A stretch of 10,184 bases of DNA, taken from the NCBI GenBank assembly GCA_041180805.1, contig JBEGQX010000155.1:1-10184 (forward strand), given 5' to 3'. This DNA comes from JBEGQX01 sp041180805 (GTDB taxonomy: Bacteria; Planctomycetota; Planctomycetia; Gemmatales; Gemmataceae). Below are positions 1 to 6,955 of the stretch, piece after piece (within the stretch, counting starts at the first letter, position 1; every line of letters begins with the position of its first letter). A program made the translations under genes and the position numbers. The notes beneath the pieces are model-generated. The model was not told the DNA's origin, searched no databases, and worked only from the letters and a program-made list of their open reading frames with translations.

Positions 1-685
1 CTTGAAACCTGCTCGGAAGAAAACCACTGCCCCAATAATAATCAAAGAAAAGCTGCCCACAGGTTTTGCCACTATCGGAGGATGTCATGACCACAAAGGT
101 GGGCAGGTTATCCGTCTCGCAGCCAAGTCCGTAGGAAAGCCATGAACCCATGCTGGGTCTTCCCGGAGTTTGTGCGCCTGTCATGAAAAAGGTTACACCC
201 GGGGCGTGGTTGACCGCCTCGGTATTCATGCTTCGCACCACGCATATATCATCGGCTATGCTTCCAACATTGGGCAGCATCTCGCTCAGGGAAATTCCAC
301 TCTTGCCATATTTCCGAAAAGGCTTGATCGCAGGCACACAGGGCCACTTGGCATAACTGGCAGACATGGTGGAAAGGCGGGTGCTACCGCGGATTGTTTC
401 GGGAATATCCTTGCCAGCCATTTGCTTCATCACGGGCTTTTCATCAAACAAATCGACATGGGAAGGGCCGCCACCCTGCCAAAGCACCACCACACGCTTG
501 GTTTTGGCGGCATGATGTGGCAGATCAGCCAGGCCGGGTACGAACGCTCCCCCGGGTGGGGCGTTATCCGCGCCTTGGGCTTTGCCCGTTCCAAGCATGG
601 AGGCCAATGCCACCATGCCCAGACCACTTCCCATGGAGCCCAGCATTTCCCTGCGAGTTGGAATAAGACTGTTTTTTTTCATCAT
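1..685 (-). CDS. DUF1501 family exported protein (partial, C-terminus outside window)
   Basis: This is the N-terminal 228 residues of a DUF1501 protein; the frame stays open to the left edge. Family members are usually about 430-480 residues, so roughly half is missing. The start begins MMKKN. A twin-arginine-type signal follows, with TRREML at residues 10-15 and then a hydrophobic stretch to about residue 32, which suggests folded export across the inner membrane. The mature part opens with RVVVLWQGGGPSHVDLFD (64-81), the family hallmark related to the sulfatase/alkaline phosphatase-like fold, and continues with ICVVRSMNTEAVNHAPG (147-163), also typical. The start lies 5 nt after the stop of the upstream DUF1553 gene, so the two are probably cotranscribed and translationally coupled. 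This DUF1553-DUF1501 order is standard in planctomycetes. The biochemical role of DUF1501 is not established. An alternative start is the adjacent ATG at 682. An A8 run on the coding strand (672-679) directly follows the start codons. Confidence 0.93.
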   Translation of the reverse strand, partial: MMKKNSLIPTRREMLGSMGSGLGMVALASMLGTGKAQGADNAPPGGAFVPGLADLPHHAAKTKRVVVLWQGGGPSHVDLFDEKPVMKQMAGKDIPETIRGSTRLSTMSASYAKWPCVPAIKPFRKYGKSGISLSEMLPNVGSIADDICVVRSMNTEAVNHAPGVTFFMTGAQTPGRPSMGSWLSYGLGCETDNLPTFVVMTSSDSGKTCGQLFFDYYWGSGFLPSRFQ

Positions 686-690
686 GGTTT

Positions 691-3210
691 TTATTCCCGT
701 GTCATTGCTTCATCGAGGTTGAACAATCCCAGGCATACTGCCGTGAATGCGGCATGCTCGGCGGGGTTTAAAGATTCATCCCGCTTGCTTTCACCCATGG
801 AAAGCAAGGCTTTTGCCCCTGCATCATCTGCCCGGAAGATAGCCAACTGCTTCTCGAAAGATTTTTTCAGGACTCTGAGTTCGCCTTCGTTTGCCTTTCG
901 ACACATGACCCGGAAAAAGGCCTGTGACAGTTTGCCTTCAAGATCCAAAGTTGTTTTCAAGGACTGCTGGGCCAGATGCCTGGATGCCTCCACCCAGGTG
1001 GGATCATTCAGCATGGTAAGCGCATGAAGCGGGGTACTGGTTGTTGATTGGCGAACCCTGCAGGTCTGTCGGTTGGAGGTATCGAAGATGTTTGCGGGTC
1101 CAACGGTGCGCCGCCAGAAAGTGTAAATGCTTCTGCGGTACAGGTCCTCACCCTTGGATGCCGGATAGGTGAAATCCCTTTCCTTGGTAATGGCCAGAGC
1201 CTCCCACACTGCATCCGGTTGGTAGGGGTATACGGGTTGCCCTCCGATCTTCAGGTTGATGAGTCCGGAACTTGCAAGTGCCCAGTCCCTTAACAGCATG
1301 GAACTCATCCGATAACGGCTGGATCTGGAATAGAGGCGGTTTTCGGGGTCATTGGCTTTGTGCTCTGCGGTAACATTGCCAGCCTGGCGGTAAGTGTTGC
1401 TGGTGACGATCAATTTGAGAAGCTTTTTGGTGCTCCAGCCGTTTTCGCGGAATTCCACTGCAAGCCAGTCCAGCAGTTCCCCATGGATTGGGTATTCACT
1501 TTGAACGCCGAAGTCTTCCGCAGTTTTGACAATGCCCTGTCCGAAGAAATGCTGCCAGAGCCTGTTAACTTGTACTCGAGCGGTTAAAGGGTGCTCGGGG
1601 CTGAACAACCACTGGGCTAAACCGAGTCGGTTTTGGGGAGCGCCCTCTGGCATTTTTGGAAGGAACGCCGGGATGGCGAAGGATACCTTTTCCCGTCCAT
1701 TCAGGTATTCCCCACGATCAAGAATCTTGGTTTCCCGCGGGTTCGAATCGCTCATGATCATTACCCGTGGCAACTTATCGGCCTTGTAATCTGCCAACTG
1801 TTTACGCAGGGTGGCAACCTTGGATACTTCTGGCGCGCTTCCCACCAGGCCGGTCTTTACCTTCTCATCAAAATGCTTTCGAAGACCATCCTGCAGCGAT
1901 TTGGCCTCTTCGGCTTTGAGTTGATCCTGGTTTTTTTGCAAAAGTTTTTGCACAGGTTCTGGAAGGTCCTTGCGTTTTTTCTCATCCTGCCGGACCTCAG
2001 AGCTCCATTTCGTGAAAGCCTCTTGAACCACTTTTTGCTCGGCGGGTTCCAATGACTTGATTAGTTTTTCAAGTTCATCCATACGGGCCTTGTTTTCCTC
2101 GGTGGGTAATTCCACAAAGGGTGGTGCCACCCGGATGCGTGAAGAGAAGAACTGGGGTGTTCCCCTTTCCGGCACCCGATTGAACGCATCCATCAGGCTG
2201 TAGTAATCTTTCATGGTAATGGGATCGTATTTGTGATCGTGGCATTGCGCGCACGCCATGGTAAGTCCCAGCCAGTTGGTCGCGGTGGTGTCCATGCGGT
2301 CAAATAGATTGACGAAACGCTGTTCCTCCGGAATGGCACCGCCCTCGCCATTGAGCATATGATTGCGGTTGAACCCGCTGGCTATTTTCTGATCGTTGGT
2401 TGCATTGGGCAAAAGATCACCAGCAAGCTGCCAGGTGCTGAACTGATCGAAAGGCAGGTCTTCGTTGTAGGCGCACACCACCCAATCCCGCCAGATCCAT
2501 TGCCAGGTATCACCATCCTGCTGAAAACCGTTGCTGTCTGCGTAACGCGCGGCATCCAGCCAGCCCAGTGCCATGCGTTCGCCATAATGCCTGCTGGCAA
2601 GCAGTCGATCGACTGCATTCATGTAGGCGTTATCACTTTTATCCGCCAGGAAGGTTTCCACCTCGGCTGGTGAAGGGGGCAGGCCGGTAAGATCGATGGA
2701 AAGCCTTTTGATCAGTGTTGTGCGGTCCGCTTCAGGGGATGGGGAAAGTCCGGCTTGCTCGAGTTTGGCAAGCACAAACGCATCGATCGGATTTCGAATC
2801 CAATCCTTGTTTTTAACGGAAGGCAATCCAGGGCGTTTCGGTTTCACAAAGGCCCAGTGCGTATTGTAGACAGCACCTTCCTGAACCCAGCGCTCGAGTA
2901 ATTTTTTCTGATCCGCATTCAAGCGACGATTGGACTTGGGCGGGGGCATAACCAGGCCGGCGTCCGTGGAATGAATGCGTGTTACCAACTCGCTTTTGGC
3001 AAGGCTTCCGGGGGTGATCGAACCGGCTTTTATGGCATCCTCGCGAACATCCAATCGCAGGTCAGCCTTGCGTTTGTTAGCATCCTGACCATGGCAGTAA
3101 AAACAGTTCTCCGAAAGAATCGGGCGAATGTCCCGATTAAAATCGACTGGCTTGTCCGCCCCTGACAGCGTGGTCAGGGCAAGCAGGTAAATGGCATGCA
3201 TGGAAGACAT
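691..3210 (-). CDS. PSCyt1-DUF1549-DUF1553 cytochrome-like exported protein
   Basis: This is a large extracytoplasmic protein of the planctomycete cytochrome C-like family. Residue numbers here count from the alternative GTG at 3216. After a short hydrophobic leader (residues 7-19) comes a PSCyt1 haem domain with CFYCH at 38-42 and the partner motif GLVMPPPKS at 87-95. DUF1549 spans roughly 141-350, including LSIDLTGLPPSPAE (172-185), and carries a second haem-type motif, CAQCH, at 322-326. A charged, probably coiled-coil linker covers about 372-480. DUF1553 spans roughly 525-800, with ARVQVNRLWQHFFGQG (546-561) and the SNRQTCRVRQSTTSTPLHAL stretch (714-733). I chose the ATG at 3210 because GGAG (3216-3219) lies 5 nt upstream; the GTG at 3216 overlaps that site and adds only two residues. 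The protein is followed 5 nt later by DUF1501. A redox or polysaccharide-related periplasmic role has been proposed for the family, but none is proven. The ORF is intact and all expected motifs are present. Confidence 0.95.
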   Translation of the reverse strand: MSSMHAIYLLALTTLSGADKPVDFNRDIRPILSENCFYCHGQDANKRKADLRLDVREDAIKAGSITPGSLAKSELVTRIHSTDAGLVMPPPKSNRRLNADQKKLLERWVQEGAVYNTHWAFVKPKRPGLPSVKNKDWIRNPIDAFVLAKLEQAGLSPSPEADRTTLIKRLSIDLTGLPPSPAEVETFLADKSDNAYMNAVDRLLASRHYGERMALGWLDAARYADSNGFQQDGDTWQWIWRDWVVCAYNEDLPFDQFSTWQLAGDLLPNATNDQKIASGFNRNHMLNGEGGAIPEEQRFVNLFDRMDTTATNWLGLTMACAQCHDHKYDPITMKDYYSLMDAFNRVPERGTPQFFSSRIRVAPPFVELPTEENKARMDELEKLIKSLEPAEQKVVQEAFTKWSSEVRQDEKKRKDLPEPVQKLLQKNQDQLKAEEAKSLQDGLRKHFDEKVKTGLVGSAPEVSKVATLRKQLADYKADKLPRVMIMSDSNPRETKILDRGEYLNGREKVSFAIPAFLPKMPEGAPQNRLGLAQWLFSPEHPLTARVQVNRLWQHFFGQGIVKTAEDFGVQSEYPIHGELLDWLAVEFRENGWSTKKLLKLIVTSNTYRQAGNVTAEHKANDPENRLYSRSSRYRMSSMLLRDWALASSGLINLKIGGQPVYPYQPDAVWEALAITKERDFTYPASKGEDLYRRSIYTFWRRTVGPANIFDTSNRQTCRVRQSTTSTPLHALTMLNDPTWVEASRHLAQQSLKTTLDLEGKLSQAFFRVMCRKANEGELRVLKKSFEKQLAIFRADDAGAKALLSMGESKRDESLNPAEHAAFTAVCLGLFNLDEAMTRE

Positions 3211-3215
3211 TTTCA

Positions 3216-3219
3216 CTCC
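3216..3219 (-). promoter_or_regulatory. Shine-Dalgarno GGAG deciding the DUF1553 start
   Basis: GGAG on the minus strand lies 5 nt upstream of the ATG at 3210. Its last G is the first base of the in-frame GTG at 3216, so the GTG would have no free ribosome binding site. This favours the ATG. Confidence 0.55.
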
Positions 3220-3233
3220 GGCCGGCGGGATGA

Positions 3234-3239
3234 ATCATA
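3234..3239 (-). promoter_or_regulatory. possible -10 box for the DUF1553-DUF1501 operon
   Basis: TATGAT on the minus strand matches the sigma-70 -10 consensus at five of six positions and would give a leader of about 17 nt before the ATG at 3210. The hexamer 17 nt upstream (CTACCA) is a poor -35, and no extended -10 TG is seen. This is a weak inference based mainly on position in the divergent gap. Confidence 0.25.
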
Positions 3240-3307
3240 ACGGCAAAGTAATTCCATGGTAGCAACTCCGTAAAGCCCTGTACAACGGTTTTGAATCCCT
3301 GCCATCC

Positions 3308-4093
3308 ATGGGATATCCTGTAGGCATGGTAAAAATACTGGTGATGACAGTTTCTGTATTGCTTGGAACCTGGGTGGGGCTGGGTTCATTGCTATATTTC
3401 ATGCAAAGGTCTTTCCTTTATTTTCCAACACCTGTGGGCGGCGTGCGTGTTCCAAGCCTTTTAACCATGGCAGTTGGGGGAGTCAGCCTGAAGGTTTGTT
3501 GCAAGCCGGAGGAAGGAGACAAGGCCCTGATTTATTTTGGCGGAAACGCCGAGGATGTTTCCTATTCCCTTGCGGATTTTGCGAATGCTTTCCCTGACCA
3601 TGCCCTGTATATGCCTCATTACAGGGGTTATTCGGGTAGTGGTGGAAATCCAACAGAGAAAGATTTACTGGGGGATGCCCAAGCCTTGCTGGACATGGTT
3701 GCCAAAAAGCATTCGAGGATCACCTTGGTTGGAAGAAGCCTTGGTACTGGAATTGCAGTTTGGCTTGCCTCCAACAAACAAAATGTGGAACGACTGGTGC
3801 TGATCACCCCCTATGACAGCATCCTGAACCTTGCATGCCAGAAGTTTCCGTTCCTACCGGTTCGCTGGTTGCTAAAGGATCGTTACGATTCCATCCAGTG
3901 GGCGTCCCGGGTTAGTTGCCCAACCAAAATATTGGCGGCTGACAGGGACGAGATTATTCCCATGCAAAGCACCTTAAACCTTTTCAAAGCCTTTGCCCCC
4001 GGCGTTGCAACCATGGATGTGATTCAAGGGACCAACCACAATTCCATTTCTGAGTCCCCTGCCTTTATGAAAGCTTTGTCCGTTTTTCATTAA
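3308..4093 (+). CDS. membrane-anchored alpha/beta hydrolase, BEM46/ABHD13-like
   Basis: This is a serine hydrolase of the alpha/beta fold. An N-terminal hydrophobic anchor (residues 8-31) is followed by MQRSFLYFPTP (32-42), typical of this subfamily, so the catalytic domain probably sits on the outer face of the cytoplasmic membrane. The oxyanion-side motif YFGGNAED is at 76-83 and YRGYSGSGG at 105-113. The nucleophile elbow GRSLG (142-146) gives Ser144. The acid is most likely Asp214 in ADRDEIIP (211-218), and the base is His244 in GTNHNS (241-246). The triad is therefore complete; the substrate is unknown (esterase, lipase or peptidase activity are all possible). At 261 residues it is close to the family's usual length. 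The start is uncertain: the ATG at 3326 would give the more conventional leader MVKILVM, and neither start has a clear ribosome binding site. The gene stands alone, divergent from the DUF1553 operon and convergent with the propeller gene, with no obvious functional link to either. Confidence 0.92.
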   Translation: MGYPVGMVKILVMTVSVLLGTWVGLGSLLYFMQRSFLYFPTPVGGVRVPSLLTMAVGGVSLKVCCKPEEGDKALIYFGGNAEDVSYSLADFANAFPDHALYMPHYRGYSGSGGNPTEKDLLGDAQALLDMVAKKHSRITLVGRSLGTGIAVWLASNKQNVERLVLITPYDSILNLACQKFPFLPVRWLLKDRYDSIQWASRVSCPTKILAADRDEIIPMQSTLNLFKAFAPGVATMDVIQGTNHNSISESPAFMKALSVFH

Positions 4094-4152
4094 GTGCCAA
4101 TAAATAAAATTGTTCCTGCAAGATGGATGACCTGCTGGCCAAAATACATTTT

Positions 4153-5547
4153 TCAAGAACCTTTGTCTGATCTGAATTGCAGGGCGAACAGGTCGGCTTC
4201 CTGCATGACAAACCGAAGCCTGACCGCCTTGCCGGCCAGTTGGGATACATCCTTGTTCTTCTTCCACCTGATGGTCTGGTCGATGCTGTCGCCCACCAAA
4301 GGCTGACATTCTTCCAGAGTGTACCCAGGAATGGGTTTGCCCAAGCTATCCTGGATTTCCAGCTTTACGCTGCCCCCCGCACTGGTTGAGAAATTCAGGG
4401 AAAGCTCTTTGCCAGTGAACAGCAATGGCTTGGTAAGCATCTCACCCGGGTCTGCTCCCCCATGGACCGAGGCAAATCCATCCGTTCTCATGGTGAAGCG
4501 TCGAAATGGGGTGGTATAGATGGACATCTCAGTGGGGCCGGTGGGAACCACATTCAGTGCCGCATAGTTGGAACGGTTGCCCCACCGTGCTGGGTCCAAG
4601 CCGGGCCGAATAAATGCCTCGCGGAAGGTTCTGTCAAATGGAACATTGCCCCTGGCGGTCATGAACATGATGTCTGTGCTTTGGCCACGCCCCGGATGAA
4701 AGCGGGTTGGCAGTGCAATATAAATGTGCGGTGCGCGAAAATACGGGTGCGTCAGGGTTGTGTAGATGTGCTCGCCGGGAAAGTTTGGGTTCAGGGGCAC
4801 TGGTTCTGTCCAATGGATGAAATCATCCGAAGTGGCGCGTGAAACGCTGCGAAGGCCATCCAAGCGCCATTCTGTTGCTGTGCTGACCCCCGCGGTAAAG
4901 GTGCGAACATAGGCAACATACTTCTTTTCTGTTTCCGACCAGAAAGAGACATTCTGCGAATCAAACGCACCCTTGGTCATTACGGGTTTGTCGCTCAATT
5001 TGCGCCAATGAATTCCATCGGCAGAGGCAAACGCAATCAGCCCGCCACCCGGGTTGCGAAGAATGGTTCCCGCCAGTGCCTTGAACCTTTCGTTGGCACT
5101 CACGCCGGGCCGGGTGTCAAGAAAAGGCGAGAAGTTATGGCAGACACTTTTCTCATGCAAAATCACGTTGTTATTCTTGTTGCCATCCACCTCGTAAAGA
5201 CCGAGGTTGGGCTTGGTCCAATGAATGCCATCCTTGCTTTCGCAGTAGCGTGTGACCTCGCTTTTGTCGCCATCGAATTTGGCACCGCGCCCATCCCGTG
5301 TGTAAAGGCGGAAAAGGTCACCATCCCTGATCACTGTGCCGTATTCCATGTTGTTGGCGGGTTCGGTCATGGCGGGAGTCAACTGGGGTTCATGCAACTT
5401 CAGTTGCGTGCCTTCCATCTTTTCGATGAGGAATCGATCGATGAACAACTCCCTGCGGTTGCCAATGTCCATTGGCCTGACAGGCTCTGCTGCACCAAGA
5501 ATTCCTATGTAGGCAAAGGCCAGGCAGGCAAATATAAATCGCATCAT
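4153..5547 (-). CDS. exported five-bladed-propeller glycosidase-like protein with C-terminal beta-sandwich
   Basis: A 464-residue protein with a signal peptide (residues 1-20, cleavage likely after LGAA). The N-terminal motif RRELFIDRFLIE (31-42) is followed by repeated blade motifs of the GH32/GH43/GH130-type propeller fold: CESKDGIHWTKPNLGLYEV (102-120), FASADGIHWRKLSDKP (173-188), FDSQNVSFW (195-203) and TSDDFIHWTEP (239-249). This pattern is common in planctomycete and verrucomicrobial secretomes and usually annotated glycosyl hydrolase family 32-like. The last ~90 residues, with KLEIQDSLGKPIPGYTLEEC (395-414) and KAVRLRFVMQEADLFALQF (440-458), form the beta-sandwich typically attached to it. 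I cannot identify catalytic carboxylates, so the reaction is unassigned. Its ATG overlaps the stop of the upstream beta-helix gene (ATGA), which implies translational coupling and a joint role; the ATG at 5544 is an alternative start. It is the last gene of the minus-strand operon. Confidence 0.88.
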   Translation of the reverse strand: MMRFIFACLAFAYIGILGAAEPVRPMDIGNRRELFIDRFLIEKMEGTQLKLHEPQLTPAMTEPANNMEYGTVIRDGDLFRLYTRDGRGAKFDGDKSEVTRYCESKDGIHWTKPNLGLYEVDGNKNNNVILHEKSVCHNFSPFLDTRPGVSANERFKALAGTILRNPGGGLIAFASADGIHWRKLSDKPVMTKGAFDSQNVSFWSETEKKYVAYVRTFTAGVSTATEWRLDGLRSVSRATSDDFIHWTEPVPLNPNFPGEHIYTTLTHPYFRAPHIYIALPTRFHPGRGQSTDIMFMTARGNVPFDRTFREAFIRPGLDPARWGNRSNYAALNVVPTGPTEMSIYTTPFRRFTMRTDGFASVHGGADPGEMLTKPLLFTGKELSLNFSTSAGGSVKLEIQDSLGKPIPGYTLEECQPLVGDSIDQTIRWKKNKDVSQLAGKAVRLRFVMQEADLFALQFRSDKGS

Positions 5548-6833
5548 GGTTGCAACCCTCTGATCTGGTTGTTCTCTAGCAGAATGTTTTTGGTTTCGGA
5601 ACCCTGACGGATGGCATGGCGTTCTTTCCCCTGCCGGGATTCACTGAACTCGTTTTTGCGGATGGTGATGGATTCTGTGCCGCCCTGAATGTCGATCACA
5701 TTTCCACCCTCGGGCGAATTGTCGATAAAGCGGTTGTTTTCAATCCGGTTGCGGTGCCCTGCAAAGGATGGTCCTCGCTCGGGTCGGAAAAGCACCCCGT
5801 TCAGCTTGCTGCCCGTGATGGTGTTTTCCGTAACCAGGTTGTCGGTATCACGGTGGCCGATGGAAACCCCCACCCTGTTTCCATCGATGGTGTTTTTTTC
5901 CGCCAGGCCGTACTTCACTCCCCAGCAGAAGAAAATGCCAATGTCATTGTTGCGCAGCACATTATTACGGATGATCGGCCTTTGAGAGCCGGAGCCGGGG
6001 TGCAGGCCAAGGCCCTTGTTATTTTCGGAAACACAGTTTTCCACGGTCACATCGTGGCAGATCTGCCAACTGATTCCATCGCCATGGTAGTTGCGTGCGG
6101 TCACACCGTTGATTACGACCTGGCCGCAATCTTGCAGGAAGATGCAACCCGCATAATTGCCATCCAGTTCATCGTTCCTGCTTCGGTTGCCATCCAGTAC
6201 GATGTTTTCAATGCGAATGTTCTCGATGTATTCCCCGGTAAGGATGGGGAAAAGGCTGCTACAGGTGGCATTGTTCATCTGCCAAAGGTTTTCCCGCAGT
6301 GCCTTGTCCAGCTTGAAGCGATTTCCGCTGCGGGCCACCAGCGTTCGTTTCAGCACCGTTGGAACCCCTGTCTTTGCGTCTCTGGAGCGAAGGCAGACAC
6401 CATCCCCCACCTTGAAGCCGGCCGCATCCTTCAATGTGATTTCTTGGTCGTACCAATCACTGTCTTCCTGCAGAGTGGTGGTGGCCGAGGGTTCCTTGAT
6501 CAGGATCGTATCGTTGCCTTCACCAACCAGGTGAATATTGGAGGAAAGATAAATGGCATTGCGAAGGCGGTAGGTGCCTTTCTTTACTTTTACAGTTCCT
6601 CCTCCAAGGCGGGTTACGTAATCCACCGCCGCCTGGATTGCCTTGTGGTCGTTACCAATTATGTCGGCATCTTTCAGGCCAACAGTGACCTGCAAATGTT
6701 CTTTCCAGTCTGGCTGTACAACCTTGTCGCCACTGGTCTGGCGTGGCTTGCTAACAGGTGGTCTGTCTGCGCCCAGGGCCTGCATGACGGTAAAAAGAAT
6801 GGCTGTGAAGATCATAGGATGATGTGTTCGCAT
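5544..6833 (-). CDS. exported right-handed parallel beta-helix protein (downstream copy)
   Basis: A 429-residue secreted protein of the pectate-lyase-like beta-helix superfamily. A signal peptide covers about residues 1-22 (MRTHHP, hydrophobic 7-20, then GAD). IGNDHKAIQAAVDYVTRLGGGTVKV (split: IGNDHKAIQAAV 59-70 and TRLGGGTVKVKKGTYRL 74-90) is the classic N-terminal cap of such folds. Asn-rich coil repeats then run from about 200 to 425, for example ENIRIENIVLDGN (204-216), HDVTVENCVSENN (260-272), RPIIRNNVLRNND (285-297) and RNRIENNRFIDN (361-372). GDGISWQICHD (251-261) and GLGLHPGSGSQ (274-284) may border an active-site cleft, but I cannot name catalytic residues; lyase, hydrolase or epimerase activities and pure binding are all possible. 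The stop overlaps the next start by 4 nt. The ATG at 6833 has a loosely placed GGGGAA upstream; the ATG at 6815 has none. Confidence 0.9.
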   Translation of the reverse strand: MRTHHPMIFTAILFTVMQALGADRPPVSKPRQTSGDKVVQPDWKEHLQVTVGLKDADIIGNDHKAIQAAVDYVTRLGGGTVKVKKGTYRLRNAIYLSSNIHLVGEGNDTILIKEPSATTTLQEDSDWYDQEITLKDAAGFKVGDGVCLRSRDAKTGVPTVLKRTLVARSGNRFKLDKALRENLWQMNNATCSSLFPILTGEYIENIRIENIVLDGNRSRNDELDGNYAGCIFLQDCGQVVINGVTARNYHGDGISWQICHDVTVENCVSENNKGLGLHPGSGSQRPIIRNNVLRNNDIGIFFCWGVKYGLAEKNTIDGNRVGVSIGHRDTDNLVTENTITGSKLNGVLFRPERGPSFAGHRNRIENNRFIDNSPEGGNVIDIQGGTESITIRKNEFSESRQGKERHAIRQGSETKNILLENNQIRGLQP

Positions 6834-6900
6834 GGCGGGGGTTCCCCAGGCTTGATACAGGCAGGTAAAAGCTCCCTAAATGGTAGATGAAGTGAAATGT

Positions 6901-6946
6901 CATTACCAAGGGATTCTTCCCGAACCCCTGTTCCCTTCGATTAATG
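6901..6946 (-). repeat. interrupted inverted repeat between the two beta-helix genes
   Basis: CATTA (6901-6905) and AAGGGA (6908-6913) are complementary to TCCCTT (6932-6937) and TAATG (6942-6946). This gives two stems of 6 and 5 bp separated by a small internal loop (CC opposite CGAT) and capped by an 18-nt loop. It lies just after the stop of the upstream beta-helix gene and before the downstream one. There is no T-run on the minus strand after it, so a standard intrinsic terminator is unlikely. A processing or stability hairpin within the operon is possible, as is chance. Confidence 0.35.
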
Positions 6947-6955
6947 ACCATTGGG

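Noticed and set aside
170..1027. Plus-strand open frame of 285 codons
   Set aside because: It runs across the end of DUF1553 and the start of DUF1501, both unmistakable on the minus strand; the product is low in recognisable structure.
3218..3225. CCGGCCGG palindrome before the DUF1553 start
   Set aside because: At 8 bp with no loop and GC-rich context it is easily chance; it overlaps the ribosome site region but supports no specific claim.
3303..3318. Short palindromes (ATCCATGGGAT-like and GGATATCC) at the hydrolase start
   Set aside because: They are short and common, with no second copy or arrangement suggesting an operator.
4094..4152. Possible bidirectional terminator in the convergent gap
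   Set aside because: I found only a direct repeat (CCTGC twice), with no stable inverted repeat and no flanking T-run.
5008..5607. Plus-strand open frame of 199 codons
   Set aside because: It is antisense to the propeller gene and crosses the ATGA junction; it has no motifs of its own.
5616..6890. Long plus-strand open frame of 424 codons
   Set aside because: It lies entirely antisense to the beta-helix gene with its clear signal peptide and Asn-rich repeats; the plus-strand product shows no family pattern or ribosome site.
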